Part shown: positions 54,190-61,919 of the stretch, one piece after another
Layout: the number at the start of each line of letters is the position of its first letter
How positions within the stretch are numbered: the stretch's first letter is position 1
NCBI RefSeq assembly: GCF_036010325.1
Contig: NZ_CP108549.1
Span: forward strand, 2,914,001 to 2,978,000
Length of the DNA stretch: 64,000 bases
Origin: Streptomyces sp. NBC_01210
GTDB lineage: Bacteria > Actinomycetota > Actinomycetes > Streptomycetales > Streptomycetaceae
Reading direction: 5' to 3'
Position numbers and translations under genes: made by a program
Notes under the pieces: generated by a model
What the model saw: only the letters and a program-made list of their open reading frames with translations
What the model was told of the DNA's origin: nothing
The model's database searches: none

Positions 54190-54375
54190 ACCGGCTCTGC
54201 CGGAGCACCGCGCGCTTCCTGCGTAGGACACCGGGATCGGCCACCCGGTCGGCCCACGGCTCCGCCGATGCCCCGGCCGCGGCGGAGGCGTTCGTGGGGC
54301 CGTGAATGATCGTCGGCATGATGGACGCGTCGGCGACACGCAGACCCTGCACCCCTCGGCCCACGATCTCCGCCG
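54190..54375 (-). pseudogene. GMC oxidoreductase, C-terminal remnant
   Basis: Read on the minus strand, the sequence gives EIVGRGVQGLRVADASIMP, then TIIHGPTNASAAA and ADRVADPGVL. This matches the C-terminal GMC signature (GLRVVDAS-MP-I--GNTNA) of glucose-methanol-choline oxidoreductases. Only about 60 residues remain. Its upstream end is exactly at repeat copy B (54376), which may be the breakpoint. Confidence 0.7.
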
Positions 54376-54420
54376 GACCGCACCGACTCGGTGTGTGATC
54401 GGTCCCCGGCCGCTCACCTT
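54376..54420. repeat. 45-bp palindromic repeat, copy B
   Basis: Matches copy A (49636-49680) over its full length, starting ggaccgcaccgactcggtgt and ending cggccgctcacctt, with four differences in the centre. It abuts the broken end of the GMC oxidoreductase remnant. The rest of the gap to the next gene (54421-54536) shows nothing recognisable. Confidence 0.8.
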
Positions 54421-54536
54421 CCCCCCATGGCGCGCAGCACATCCAACCGGTGCCTGGCGCCGTGAAGGCTCGCGCTCGGTGATCATGCAGGTCCCACGGA
54501 TACGAGAGACCCCCGGTGGTTCGCGGGGGTTGGTTC

Positions 54537-55244
54537 TCAGGCGAGGACGTTGACGGCTCGGGCGATCACAAGTCCGAGGATGAGCAGGGAGATGAGGGAC
54601 TGGACGGCCATGGCGATCTTGGCCCACGGGGCCAGTGGCATGACGTCGGTGGGGCTGAAGGCGGTGGAGTTGGTGAGTCCGAGGTAGAGGTAGTCGACGT
54701 AGCGGGGGCGCCAGTGCATGGCGTTCAGGTCGGGGCTGAGCTGCTGAGGAAAGGCGAGTTCGGGGGTGGTGGGCATGCGGTGGGCTCGGGCGGCCGCTCC
54801 GCCGCTGTCGAGTTCGAAGTACAGCAGGGAAAAAGCGAGGACAGTGGAGGCCCAGACACTGCCGCCGGCCTGCAGCAGGCCGGCGGCGGAGTTGGTCTCG
54901 GTCCCGCCTTGGATGAGGTCGTCGATCAGCCGGACGGTCGACCAGATGGCGCTGAGTGCCAGCACGCCGACCAGGGCGACAGATACTGCGCGCAGGGCGG
55001 CCGAGCGGCGGCTGATCCGGCCCGGGTCGCCCGCGATCAGTGTCACCAGGAGCAGTCCTTCGACAGACGGGAGCAGCCAACGGGGCCCCAGGCGCAGGTC
55101 GTCGGGCATCAGCAGGAGCAGCACCATGCCGACGACGACGGCTCCGGCCATCGGCCAGCGGGCCTCACCGAACGCCGTCTGCTGCGGCTCCGGCTCGTGC
55201 GGATCGCTCGGACCGCCGGCATCGGTGGGGTGATGTCCGGTCAT
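54537..55244 (-). CDS. Membrane protein with a two-TM channel-like end
   Basis: The 235-residue protein from ATG 55244 has about four to five membrane segments. The C-terminal pair flanks YLYLGLTNSTAFSPTDVMPL, placed like the pore loop of two-TM ion channels but without a potassium filter TxGYG. It may be a degenerate channel-fold protein. The start overlaps the stop of a small upstream frame (atga), suggesting coupling. Confidence 0.75.
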   Translation of the reverse strand: MTGHHPTDAGGPSDPHEPEPQQTAFGEARWPMAGAVVVGMVLLLLMPDDLRLGPRWLLPSVEGLLLVTLIAGDPGRISRRSAALRAVSVALVGVLALSAIWSTVRLIDDLIQGGTETNSAAGLLQAGGSVWASTVLAFSLLYFELDSGGAAARAHRMPTTPELAFPQQLSPDLNAMHWRPRYVDYLYLGLTNSTAFSPTDVMPLAPWAKIAMAVQSLISLLILGLVIARAVNVLA

Positions 55245-55447
55245 GTTCGGCTGCTGCGCGGGGTCGAGGCGCGAGTGCTTGCCTGCGGCTGCGGCCACAA
55301 CCCACAGAGTGCCGTCGCTACGGAGGCGGCGTGCCGGTCCGCCGGGACGACACTCCCCGTGCCGGGTTCCGTGGCGGGATCGACGAACGGCGCGACCGCC
55401 CACCTGGTAGCGCCGTCGGACCAGCGGGTCAAGGCCTCGCGCGGCAT
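55241..55447 (-). CDS. Small hypothetical protein coupled to the membrane protein
   Basis: A 68-residue frame (MPREALTRWSDGATRWAVAP onward) with strongly GC-rich third positions. Its TGA overlaps the ATG of the next gene as atga, the pattern of translational coupling. Upstream gaggctggggtgatgga offers a binding site. There is no recognised domain or membrane segment. It could be an unrecognised partner of the membrane protein, or a chance frame. Confidence 0.42.
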   Translation of the reverse strand: MPREALTRWSDGATRWAVAPFVDPATEPGTGSVVPADRHAASVATALCGLWPQPQASTRASTPRSSRT

Positions 55448-55794
55448 TCCATCACCCCAGCCTCTTCAGGGGGCCGGGCGGCGGCGCCGCCCGCTTTGTC
55501 GCCGAACGTACCTCGAAGCCACGCGAGGACACCTCCTGCCGGATGCGCGTGTCCGTATCCGACCGACGCAGGTGGCGTACGCGGTGCGTCCCTGGATTGG
55601 GAGGCCCCCGGCGGCGGCGACCTGAGGCTGGGGCTGCTCCGAACGCGCGGCGCGGCGCGGGAAGGCCCGGAGCAGCGTTGCACATGGCGCGCATCAGGCA
55701 TTCCGTCATCGCCCCCGGCTTTTCGAACCACCGTGCCGTGCCCGGTTCGGCGATTGATACTGGGAGGGTCCCCTGCGGGCGTGAGGTCCCGGCG
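55448..55794. other. Intergenic region upstream of the SpoIIE phosphatase
   Basis: These 347 bases separate divergent genes. Only promoter content is expected. No convincing frame, terminator or repeat was found. Confidence 0.4.
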
Positions 55795-57936
55795 ATGAGC
55801 AATGACATTCCTCCGATCGAGGAGTTGACCGGCGGCGCTGGTGCGGCCACAGATGCCGGCGGCTGGCTGGGTGTGCTGCCGGTGGCGCTGGTGGCCACCG
55901 GCGCCGACGGCCGCATCGTGCGGTGGGATCCGGTGGCGCAGGAGCTGCTGGGCTACCGGGCGCCGGAGGTTGTGGGGCGGCATGTGGTGGAGCTGCTGCA
56001 TCCGGGCGCGGACCGGAGCCTGGGCCGGTCGCTGTGGCAGGCGGCTGCCGCGGGCCACGGTGTGATGGGCGTGGTCACGGCCTGGCACAGGGACGGGCAT
56101 CCGCTGGAGCTGGAGATCTGGGCATGTCCGGTCCCGGGCGGTGATCGCAGCCCAGGGGTGCTGGTCTTTGCCGCCGACGCCTCCGCCGCCCGCCGGGTGC
56201 GGGGGTCTTCGGCCGTGTGGGACGGACTGTTCGCCCGCTCTCCGGTCGGGATCGCGGTGTTCGACACGCAGCTGCGGTTCTTGCAGGTCAACCCTGCCTT
56301 GCAGGCGATGAACGGCCTCCCGGAGGCTGCGCATGTGGGGCGGCGCCTGGCGCAGGTGCTGCCGGAAGTGAATGCGGGGGAGATGGAGGAGGTGATGCGC
56401 CGGGTTCTGGCCGACGGTGAGCCGGTGCTGGACTTTCGCCGCATCGGAAGGACCCCGGCCGACCTCGACCGCGACCGGGTGTGGTCGTGCTCGTTCGTCC
56501 GACTGGAGGATGCCCACGGCCTGCCGATCGGGGTCACCGCATCGATCATCGACATCACCGCTCAGCAGCAGGCTCAGGCGGAGGCGGCAGCAAGCCGCCG
56601 CGGGCTCGCTCTGCTGAATGAAGCCGGCATCCGGATCGGGACAACACTGGAGCTGGAACGGACCGCGCAGGAGCTGGCCGAGGTGGCGGTGCCCCACCTT
56701 GCCGACGTGGTCATCGTCGATGTTCTGGAAACAGTCGCCGCCGGCGCCACACCTGGCCCCGGGCTGGTCGGCGGCGCAACGCTGCGCCGCGTGGGCAAAG
56801 CACCACTCAGCGGCTCCCCGGTCGCCGATGTCCTGGCACCGCTGGGCCAGACCCTGTCATTCCCGGCTGCCGCCCCCTACACCCAAGCCCTCGTCCAGCG
56901 GCAGCCCTTCCTGATCGCCCACTTGGACAATCGGGCGGTAGCGGGTGCGGCTCGCCACACCGCCAAGCCCGAGCGGCTGCTGCACATGGGCGTGCACTCG
57001 TTCATGATCGCGCCCATGGTCGCCCGTGGCGTGGTGCTGGGCATGGCGTCCTTCTGCCGGGTCGGCACAGCGAGACCCTTCGATTCCAACGACGTCACAC
57101 TCGCCGGAGACCTGGCCGCCCGTGCGGCGGTGTGCGTCGACAACGCGCGCATGTACAGCCGGGAGCATGACACCGCTGTGATCCTTCAGCGCAGCATGCT
57201 GCCGCAGCATGTGACGCCGCCGCCGGGGATCGAGATCGCCCACCGTTACCTGCCGGCCAGCGACGTCAACGAGGTCGGCGGGGACTGGTACGACGTGATC
57301 GCGCTCCCCGACGGGAAGACCGCGCTGCTGATCGGGGACGTGATGGGCCACGGCACCACCGCTGCGGCTGTCATGGGGCGGTTGTCCAGCTCCGTGCGGG
57401 CGCTCGCCCGTCTCGACCTTCCCGCCGTCGAGCTCCTGCACCACTTGGAGGCCGCACTCGCCGACCTCTCCGACCCGCTGCTGGCCACCTTCCTCTACGC
57501 CGTCTGCGACCCGCGCACCGGCCACTGCCAGATCACCCGGGCCGGTCACCCGCCGCCTGCCGTCGTCGCCCCCGACGGCACCGCGCGCCTGCTGCAACTG
57601 CCTGCGGGAGTACCTCTGGGCGTCGGTGGCATCGACTTCACCACCACCGAGGTGGACCTGGCTCCGGGCAGCCTTCTCGTCCTGTACACCGACGGCCTCA
57701 TAGAAGCCCGGGGCCGCGACATCGACGAACGCCTTGCCGAACTCACCCACCTGCTCACCGGCACCACACCGCTGGCCGACTTGTGCGACACCCTGCTCAG
57801 CCACCTCGCCCCCGCCTCCGCCGACGACGACATCGCCCTGCTCATCGCACGCATCGGCAGCCCCGACGCCGGGCAACACGGGAATGCCGGCGCAGCGACC
57901 AGTTCTGTGAGGGACATGCGGGAGCCGAACGCCTGA
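55795..57936 (+). CDS. SpoIIE/RsbU-type phosphatase with two PAS and one GAF domain
   Basis: This is a 713-residue soluble signalling protein. PAS 1 spans about 25-130 (VALVATGADGRIVRWDPVAQ), PAS 2 about 140-255 (GIAVFDTQLRFLQVNPALQA), GAF about 275-455, and a PP2C-like SpoIIE domain follows to the end with metal-binding Asp in EVGGDWYDVI near 493 and IGDVMGHG near 515, and a final ADDDIALLIARI. Such enzymes dephosphorylate anti-anti-sigma proteins. No partner gene is adjacent, but an RsbW-like kinase lies at 48146. ATG at 55795 follows gtgaggtcccggcg. Confidence 0.93.
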   Translation: MSNDIPPIEELTGGAGAATDAGGWLGVLPVALVATGADGRIVRWDPVAQELLGYRAPEVVGRHVVELLHPGADRSLGRSLWQAAAAGHGVMGVVTAWHRDGHPLELEIWACPVPGGDRSPGVLVFAADASAARRVRGSSAVWDGLFARSPVGIAVFDTQLRFLQVNPALQAMNGLPEAAHVGRRLAQVLPEVNAGEMEEVMRRVLADGEPVLDFRRIGRTPADLDRDRVWSCSFVRLEDAHGLPIGVTASIIDITAQQQAQAEAAASRRGLALLNEAGIRIGTTLELERTAQELAEVAVPHLADVVIVDVLETVAAGATPGPGLVGGATLRRVGKAPLSGSPVADVLAPLGQTLSFPAAAPYTQALVQRQPFLIAHLDNRAVAGAARHTAKPERLLHMGVHSFMIAPMVARGVVLGMASFCRVGTARPFDSNDVTLAGDLAARAAVCVDNARMYSREHDTAVILQRSMLPQHVTPPPGIEIAHRYLPASDVNEVGGDWYDVIALPDGKTALLIGDVMGHGTTAAAVMGRLSSSVRALARLDLPAVELLHHLEAALADLSDPLLATFLYAVCDPRTGHCQITRAGHPPPAVVAPDGTARLLQLPAGVPLGVGGIDFTTTEVDLAPGSLLVLYTDGLIEARGRDIDERLAELTHLLTGTTPLADLCDTLLSHLAPASADDDIALLIARIGSPDAGQHGNAGAATSSVRDMREPNA

Positions 57937-58309
57937 TGTACGGGACGAAGATCACAGAGTCCCCCTGTGCCGCGGCGGAGCCTCGGGCCGTTACCGCGGA
58001 CCAGAACGTCCACGCCTTACAACAGGGACCGGTTAGGGGGTAAGCAAGGCGCTGGGACCGGGCTCCGAGACACCGCTCTTGGGGAGGGTGAACGGCCCTC
58101 GGGCGCAGTCAGGGTGCGGCCGACCTACTGCCCGGCACCATACGGGAGTTGAGAAGTCCCGCGGAGTGCCTTCGCCGGCGGGCCTGGGAGGCCACGTGGC
58201 GAAGAGCGCGGTGCCGAGGAGATGGACCAGGTCGTCCCACAGTGTCCAGCCGGTCAGTTGCTGGCATTCTGGGTGCAGGGCCGGAGCTGTCCGAAACGAG
58301 GTGGCGCAG
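57937..58309. other. Intergenic region, no gene seen
   Basis: These 373 bases lie between the phosphatase stop and the next start on the same strand. A possible binding site (gaggtggcg) lies just before 58310. I see no hairpin with a U tract or conserved frame. Confidence 0.4.
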
Positions 58310-59050
58310 ATGCTCGATTTGTCGTCCAAGTTGTCGGGGATCCCGGCGGGACGGGGACGGGCCCCCTGGCCGAACCACGAGTACGCCAAGGGTTGGGGCG
58401 TGTTCGGGCTGCCTTTCGACTCCGGCCACGTGCTCGCGCTGCGCGTGTTTCCGGAGAGCTCCTTCGGTCCCTATCGCACGGTGTGGCATCGTGACCAGAG
58501 CGGCAGGTGGTCGATCTACGTCGACGGGGAGCGACTCGACACGGCATGCCCGAGGTATTACGGCGCGGCCTGCGATCACACGGGCCACGCCCGGATCGGT
58601 CTCACGTGGACGGCCCCGGCCTCCCTGAGGGTGACGATGGATTCACCCTCTCTGAACTGGACTCTCACTGCCTCCGTGACCCGACTCCTCGGGTTGCTGA
58701 ACCACGTCAGCGTGGCGCTGCCGCTGGCGACATGGCGTCCCCGAGCTCTGGTGGGGGCGCGCGAGCGATTGGCACGGGCGCTGGGGATGGGCCGCCTGGA
58801 GATGACCGGCGTGATGCCGAGCGGCCACCCCGGAACGCTGATGCCGCAGCAGATGTACTTCATCGACGCCTCACGAGCCACGCTGGATGGCGCAGACCTC
58901 GGACGCCCCGTTCAACTGCAGGAGAATCCGCGGATCGGTGGCGTGCCCCTGCCGGCCCGCGGTGTCCTCGCCATCGGCCAGGCCGCCTGGCAGATCCTGG
59001 ACCAGGCCGAATACGAGCGCACCCGCGGCGAGACAGCCCAGCGGCCCTGA
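58310..59050 (+). CDS. Conserved hypothetical protein
   Basis: A 246-residue soluble protein starts MLDLSSKLSGIPAGRGRAPW and continues with HEYAKGWGVFGLPFDSGHVL. Beta-rich segments (GRWSIYVDGERLDTACPRYY; ARIGLTWTAPASLRVTM) suggest a lipocalin- or concanavalin-like fold, and the end (LPARGVLAIGQAAWQILD) is helical. I do not recognise the family. ATG at 58310 has gaggtgg upstream, and codon use is typical. It may be associated with nothing nearby. Confidence 0.7.
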   Translation: MLDLSSKLSGIPAGRGRAPWPNHEYAKGWGVFGLPFDSGHVLALRVFPESSFGPYRTVWHRDQSGRWSIYVDGERLDTACPRYYGAACDHTGHARIGLTWTAPASLRVTMDSPSLNWTLTASVTRLLGLLNHVSVALPLATWRPRALVGARERLARALGMGRLEMTGVMPSGHPGTLMPQQMYFIDASRATLDGADLGRPVQLQENPRIGGVPLPARGVLAIGQAAWQILDQAEYERTRGETAQRP

Positions 59051-59239
59051 ACGGCGCGAAGCGGCGGTCGGGAATCAGGCGGTGTCACGCGTTCACGCGC
59101 GAGCGAAGGCCGCTCGGACTGGGAAGCCACACGGGATGCCGGGATCACGCGGCTGCGTGCAGCCGCTACGTCAGTGCACAAATCCTGCCGCCGCAAGCAT
59201 GTGGCCAGCCGCCTGGAGTCCTTTGTCGGTGCTACCCGA

Positions 59240-59425
59240 TCCGGTGCAGACGTCCCCTGGACGTCCCCAGGGGGCGTGTGCTCCTTCGGAAGAACACCGC
59301 GGCTTTTCGCAGCACCTCAATCGTCCGGGCCTGCTCGGCGTTCTGCCTGCGCAGCCGCTGGAGCTCCTCGCGTTCCGCCGTGGTCAGCTCGCCGGACCGG
59401 CCCTCGAAAGCACAAGCCGGGCCCG
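59240..59425 (-). pseudogene. IS3-family OrfA remnant
   Basis: On the minus strand the frame reads GELTTAEREELQRLRRQN, then RTIEVLRKAAVFF. This is the leucine-zipper-like C-terminus of IS3-family OrfA proteins. The N-terminal HTH and OrfB are absent, and the frame is lost after the FF. The gap around it (59051-59451) shows no other gene. It ends just beyond the LysR stop. Confidence 0.65.
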
Positions 59426-59451
59426 CCGCTACGGGGGAAGCCTGCTCTCTC

Positions 59452-60408
59452 TCACCGGCCCCAGAGCGTGACGTACACCGGCGGCCGGAACTGGGAGGGC
59501 GGGACGCCCGCGCCGGGCGCGCGCATGATGCGGGTCGCTGCGGGGGTGTGCAGGAAGTGCAGGAACGCGTCGGTGGCCAGGGAACGGTGTTCGGGCTGCA
59601 GGACGGTGGCGTGCCACGTGGCGTCCGACGGAGTGGCTGGGGTCTCCAGCATGCGCAGCTCGTCACGCCGGATGCGGGGCGACACCAGATGGGCCAACGC
59701 TGGTGCCACCCCCGCGCCCTCGGCGGCGGCCGCCCAGGTCGCGGCCTGGTTGGGGAAGACCCACACGTGCCCCTCGGCCACACCGAGCCGACGCAGCAGC
59801 CGCCCGGAGTCCGCGTCTGGATCGGTTCCGGAGGAATCGACCAGCCACGACCACTGCGGCGGCGGACCGGGCGGCCTCGGCGACCTGGCGCCGGTCACCA
59901 CGACCAGCTGGGTGCGGAACAGCGGCTCGCTGACCAGTTCGCCCCTGCGGACGGCGCCAAGATACGGCCCGAGGGCGACGTCGGCCAGCCGGTTCTCCAC
60001 CAGCACACGTATCTCGTTGCCGGCGGCCACCCCGAACGAGGTCTCGGTCCTGCGCCCCGAGCGGCCGTCGAAGGCCTCCACGAGCGACGGGAGCACAAAC
60101 TCGGCCAGCGTGCTCGTGGCGACGACCCGCAACTCGTCGGGCGCACCCCGCGCCGCCCGCACTGCCGCCTCGGTATCCGCGCTCAGCGCGACCATCCGCG
60201 ACGCAATCGGCAGCAGCCGCGCCCCCGCGGGCGTCAGACGCATCCCACCGCCGCCGGTGCGCCGGATGAGCGGATCGCCGAAGTGGGTGCGCAGCGCGGT
60301 GAGCGCCTGCGACACCGCGGACTCGCTCACGTCCAGAGTCCGCGCGGCGGCTCCCACCGAACCGAGCCGGGCAACCAGCACGAAGGTGCTGAGCTGTGTG
60401 ACGGTCAC
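59452..60408 (-). CDS. LysR family transcriptional regulator, divergent from cox genes
   Basis: This 318-residue regulator has an N-terminal LysR HTH (VGAAARTLDVSESAVSQAL) and a periplasmic-binding-type effector domain (VATSTLAEFVLPSLVEAF). The start is GTG at 60408. It faces coxM across 115 bases that hold a perfect dyad (60434-60451), so regulation of the cox operon is likely. The effector is unknown, and the HTH-containing half is well conserved. Confidence 0.92.
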   Translation of the reverse strand: MTVTQLSTFVLVARLGSVGAAARTLDVSESAVSQALTALRTHFGDPLIRRTGGGGMRLTPAGARLLPIASRMVALSADTEAAVRAARGAPDELRVVATSTLAEFVLPSLVEAFDGRSGRRTETSFGVAAGNEIRVLVENRLADVALGPYLGAVRRGELVSEPLFRTQLVVVTGARSPRPPGPPPQWSWLVDSSGTDPDADSGRLLRRLGVAEGHVWVFPNQAATWAAAAEGAGVAPALAHLVSPRIRRDELRMLETPATPSDATWHATVLQPEHRSLATDAFLHFLHTPAATRIMRAPGAGVPPSQFRPPVYVTLWGR

Positions 60409-60433
60409 TATCCGATTTTCCCGCGTTTAGAGG

Positions 60434-60451
60434 GATAAGTGAATGCTTATC
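60434..60451. promoter_or_regulatory. LysR-type operator dyad between lysR and coxM
   Basis: gataag-tgaatg-cttatc is a perfect inverted repeat of 6 bp with a 6-base centre. Its ATAAG..CTTAT core fits the T-N11-A style of LysR boxes. It lies 26 bases upstream of the LysR start and 73 bases before the coxM start. Confidence 0.7.
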
Positions 60452-60523
60452 GACCCATTGCATGGCCGGTGAGGAAGAGCGCAGCATCAATGCACAACGG
60501 GGACGGCATTCCAGGAGGGCCCG

Positions 60524-61396
60524 ATGCAGGTTCCAGCTGCCTTCCAGTACGAGACGGCCACCAGCCTCGAGCAGGCGATCGAGCTGCTCACACGGTACGG
60601 CCCCGAGGCCCGGGTGGTGGCGGGCGGACACAGCCTGCTGCCGATGATGAAGCTGCGGCTGGCCCAGCCCGAAGCCCTGATCGATATCAACGGCCTCGGC
60701 GAGCTGGCGTTGATCCGGGTGGACGGGCACGAACTGTCCGTCGGAGCGATGGTCCGCCACGCGGAGCTGCTCGCCTCGCCGGTCGTCGGCGAGCACTTCC
60801 CCATCCTGCGGGACGCGGAACGGGTCATCGCCGATCCGCTCGTACGCAACCGCGGCACCGTGGGCGGCTCGCTGTGCCAGGCCGATCCGTCGGAGGACCT
60901 GTCCGCGGCGTTCTCGGCACTGCGGGCGACCCTTGTCGCCCAAGGCCCCGGCGGCAGGCGCACCATCGGGATCAGGGAGTTCTTCCTCGGGCCGTACGAG
61001 ACCGCGCTGGACGAAGCGGAGCTTCTGGTAGAAATCCGAGTGCCCATCCGCTCGCACGCCAGCGCCTACCGCAAGGTCGAGCGCCGGGTCGGCGACTGGG
61101 CGGTCGTCGCCGCAGGAGCGGTGCTGGAGATGTCCGACGGGGTCATCACCGAGGCCGGGATCGGGCTGACCGCAGTGGGTGCCCCACGGTTCGTGGCCGA
61201 GCGGGCCGAGGACTTCCTGCGCGGCAGACGGCCGGACGACGAGGGCTTCGTCGAGGCGGGCAGGATCGCCTCGCAGGAGTGCAAGCCGACAGCCGATCAG
61301 CGCGGCCCGGTCGACTACAAGCGGCATCTGGCCGGGGAGCTCACCGCGAGGGCGCTGCGCGCCGCGGCCGCCCGCGCCCAGGGGCAGGAGGCGTGA
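60524..61396 (+). CDS. coxM: CO dehydrogenase medium (FAD) subunit CoxM
   Basis: A 290-residue subunit of the xanthine oxidase family passes electrons from the iron-sulfur clusters to quinone through FAD. Typical FAD-contact motifs are VVAGGHSLLPMMKLRLA and GTVGGSLCQADPSEDLSAAF. The start ATG follows ggagggcccg. It is the first gene of coxM-coxS-coxL, and coxS starts 2 bases after its stop. Form I CO dehydrogenases use this MSL gene order. Confidence 0.94.
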   Translation: MQVPAAFQYETATSLEQAIELLTRYGPEARVVAGGHSLLPMMKLRLAQPEALIDINGLGELALIRVDGHELSVGAMVRHAELLASPVVGEHFPILRDAERVIADPLVRNRGTVGGSLCQADPSEDLSAAFSALRATLVAQGPGGRRTIGIREFFLGPYETALDEAELLVEIRVPIRSHASAYRKVERRVGDWAVVAAGAVLEMSDGVITEAGIGLTAVGAPRFVAERAEDFLRGRRPDDEGFVEAGRIASQECKPTADQRGPVDYKRHLAGELTARALRAAAARAQGQEA

Positions 61397-61397
61397 C

Positions 61398-61919
61398 ATG
61401 CGGATCACCGTGAACGTGAACGGCGAGCAGCACACGAGGGACGTGGAGCCCAGGCTGCTGCTGGTGCACTTCCTGCGCGACGAACTCGGGCTCACCGGCA
61501 CCCACTGGGGCTGCGACACCTCCAACTGCGGGGTGTGCGCCGTCTGGTTGGACGGTGCACCGGTGAAGTCCTGCACCGTGCTCGCGGTGATGGCCGACGG
61601 CCATGAGGTGCGGACCGTCGAGGGCTTGGCGCACGGGGCCGAACTCGACCCGGTGCAGAAGGGATTCGTCGCCTGCCACGGGCTGCAGTGCGGCTTCTGC
61701 ACGCCGGGGATGATGATGACCGCCCGCTGGCTGCTCGACCACAACGCGGATCCGTCCGAGGACGACATCCGCAAGGCCATCTCCGGACAAGTGTGCCGTT
61801 GCACCGGTTACGAGAACATCGTGCGCTCCATCCGCTGGGCCGCCGAGCACGAAGGCGGGGCGCGGACCGCCGATGCGGGCACCGAGAAGACGCCCGGCCG
61901 CGAGGAGGTGCGGACATGA
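61398..61919 (+). CDS. coxS: CO dehydrogenase small ([2Fe-2S]) subunit CoxS
   Basis: A 173-residue subunit with two [2Fe-2S] clusters. The plant-type cluster is bound by Cys39, Cys44, Cys47 and Cys59 (GCDTSNCGVCAVWLDG). The second uses Cys98, Cys101, Cys133 and Cys135 (GLQCGFCTPGM, GQVCRCTGYEN). Its stop overlaps the coxL start (atga), so all three subunits are translationally coupled. The C-terminal tail is longer and more acidic than in many relatives. Confidence 0.96.
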   Translation: MRITVNVNGEQHTRDVEPRLLLVHFLRDELGLTGTHWGCDTSNCGVCAVWLDGAPVKSCTVLAVMADGHEVRTVEGLAHGAELDPVQKGFVACHGLQCGFCTPGMMMTARWLLDHNADPSEDDIRKAISGQVCRCTGYENIVRSIRWAAEHEGGARTADAGTEKTPGREEVRT

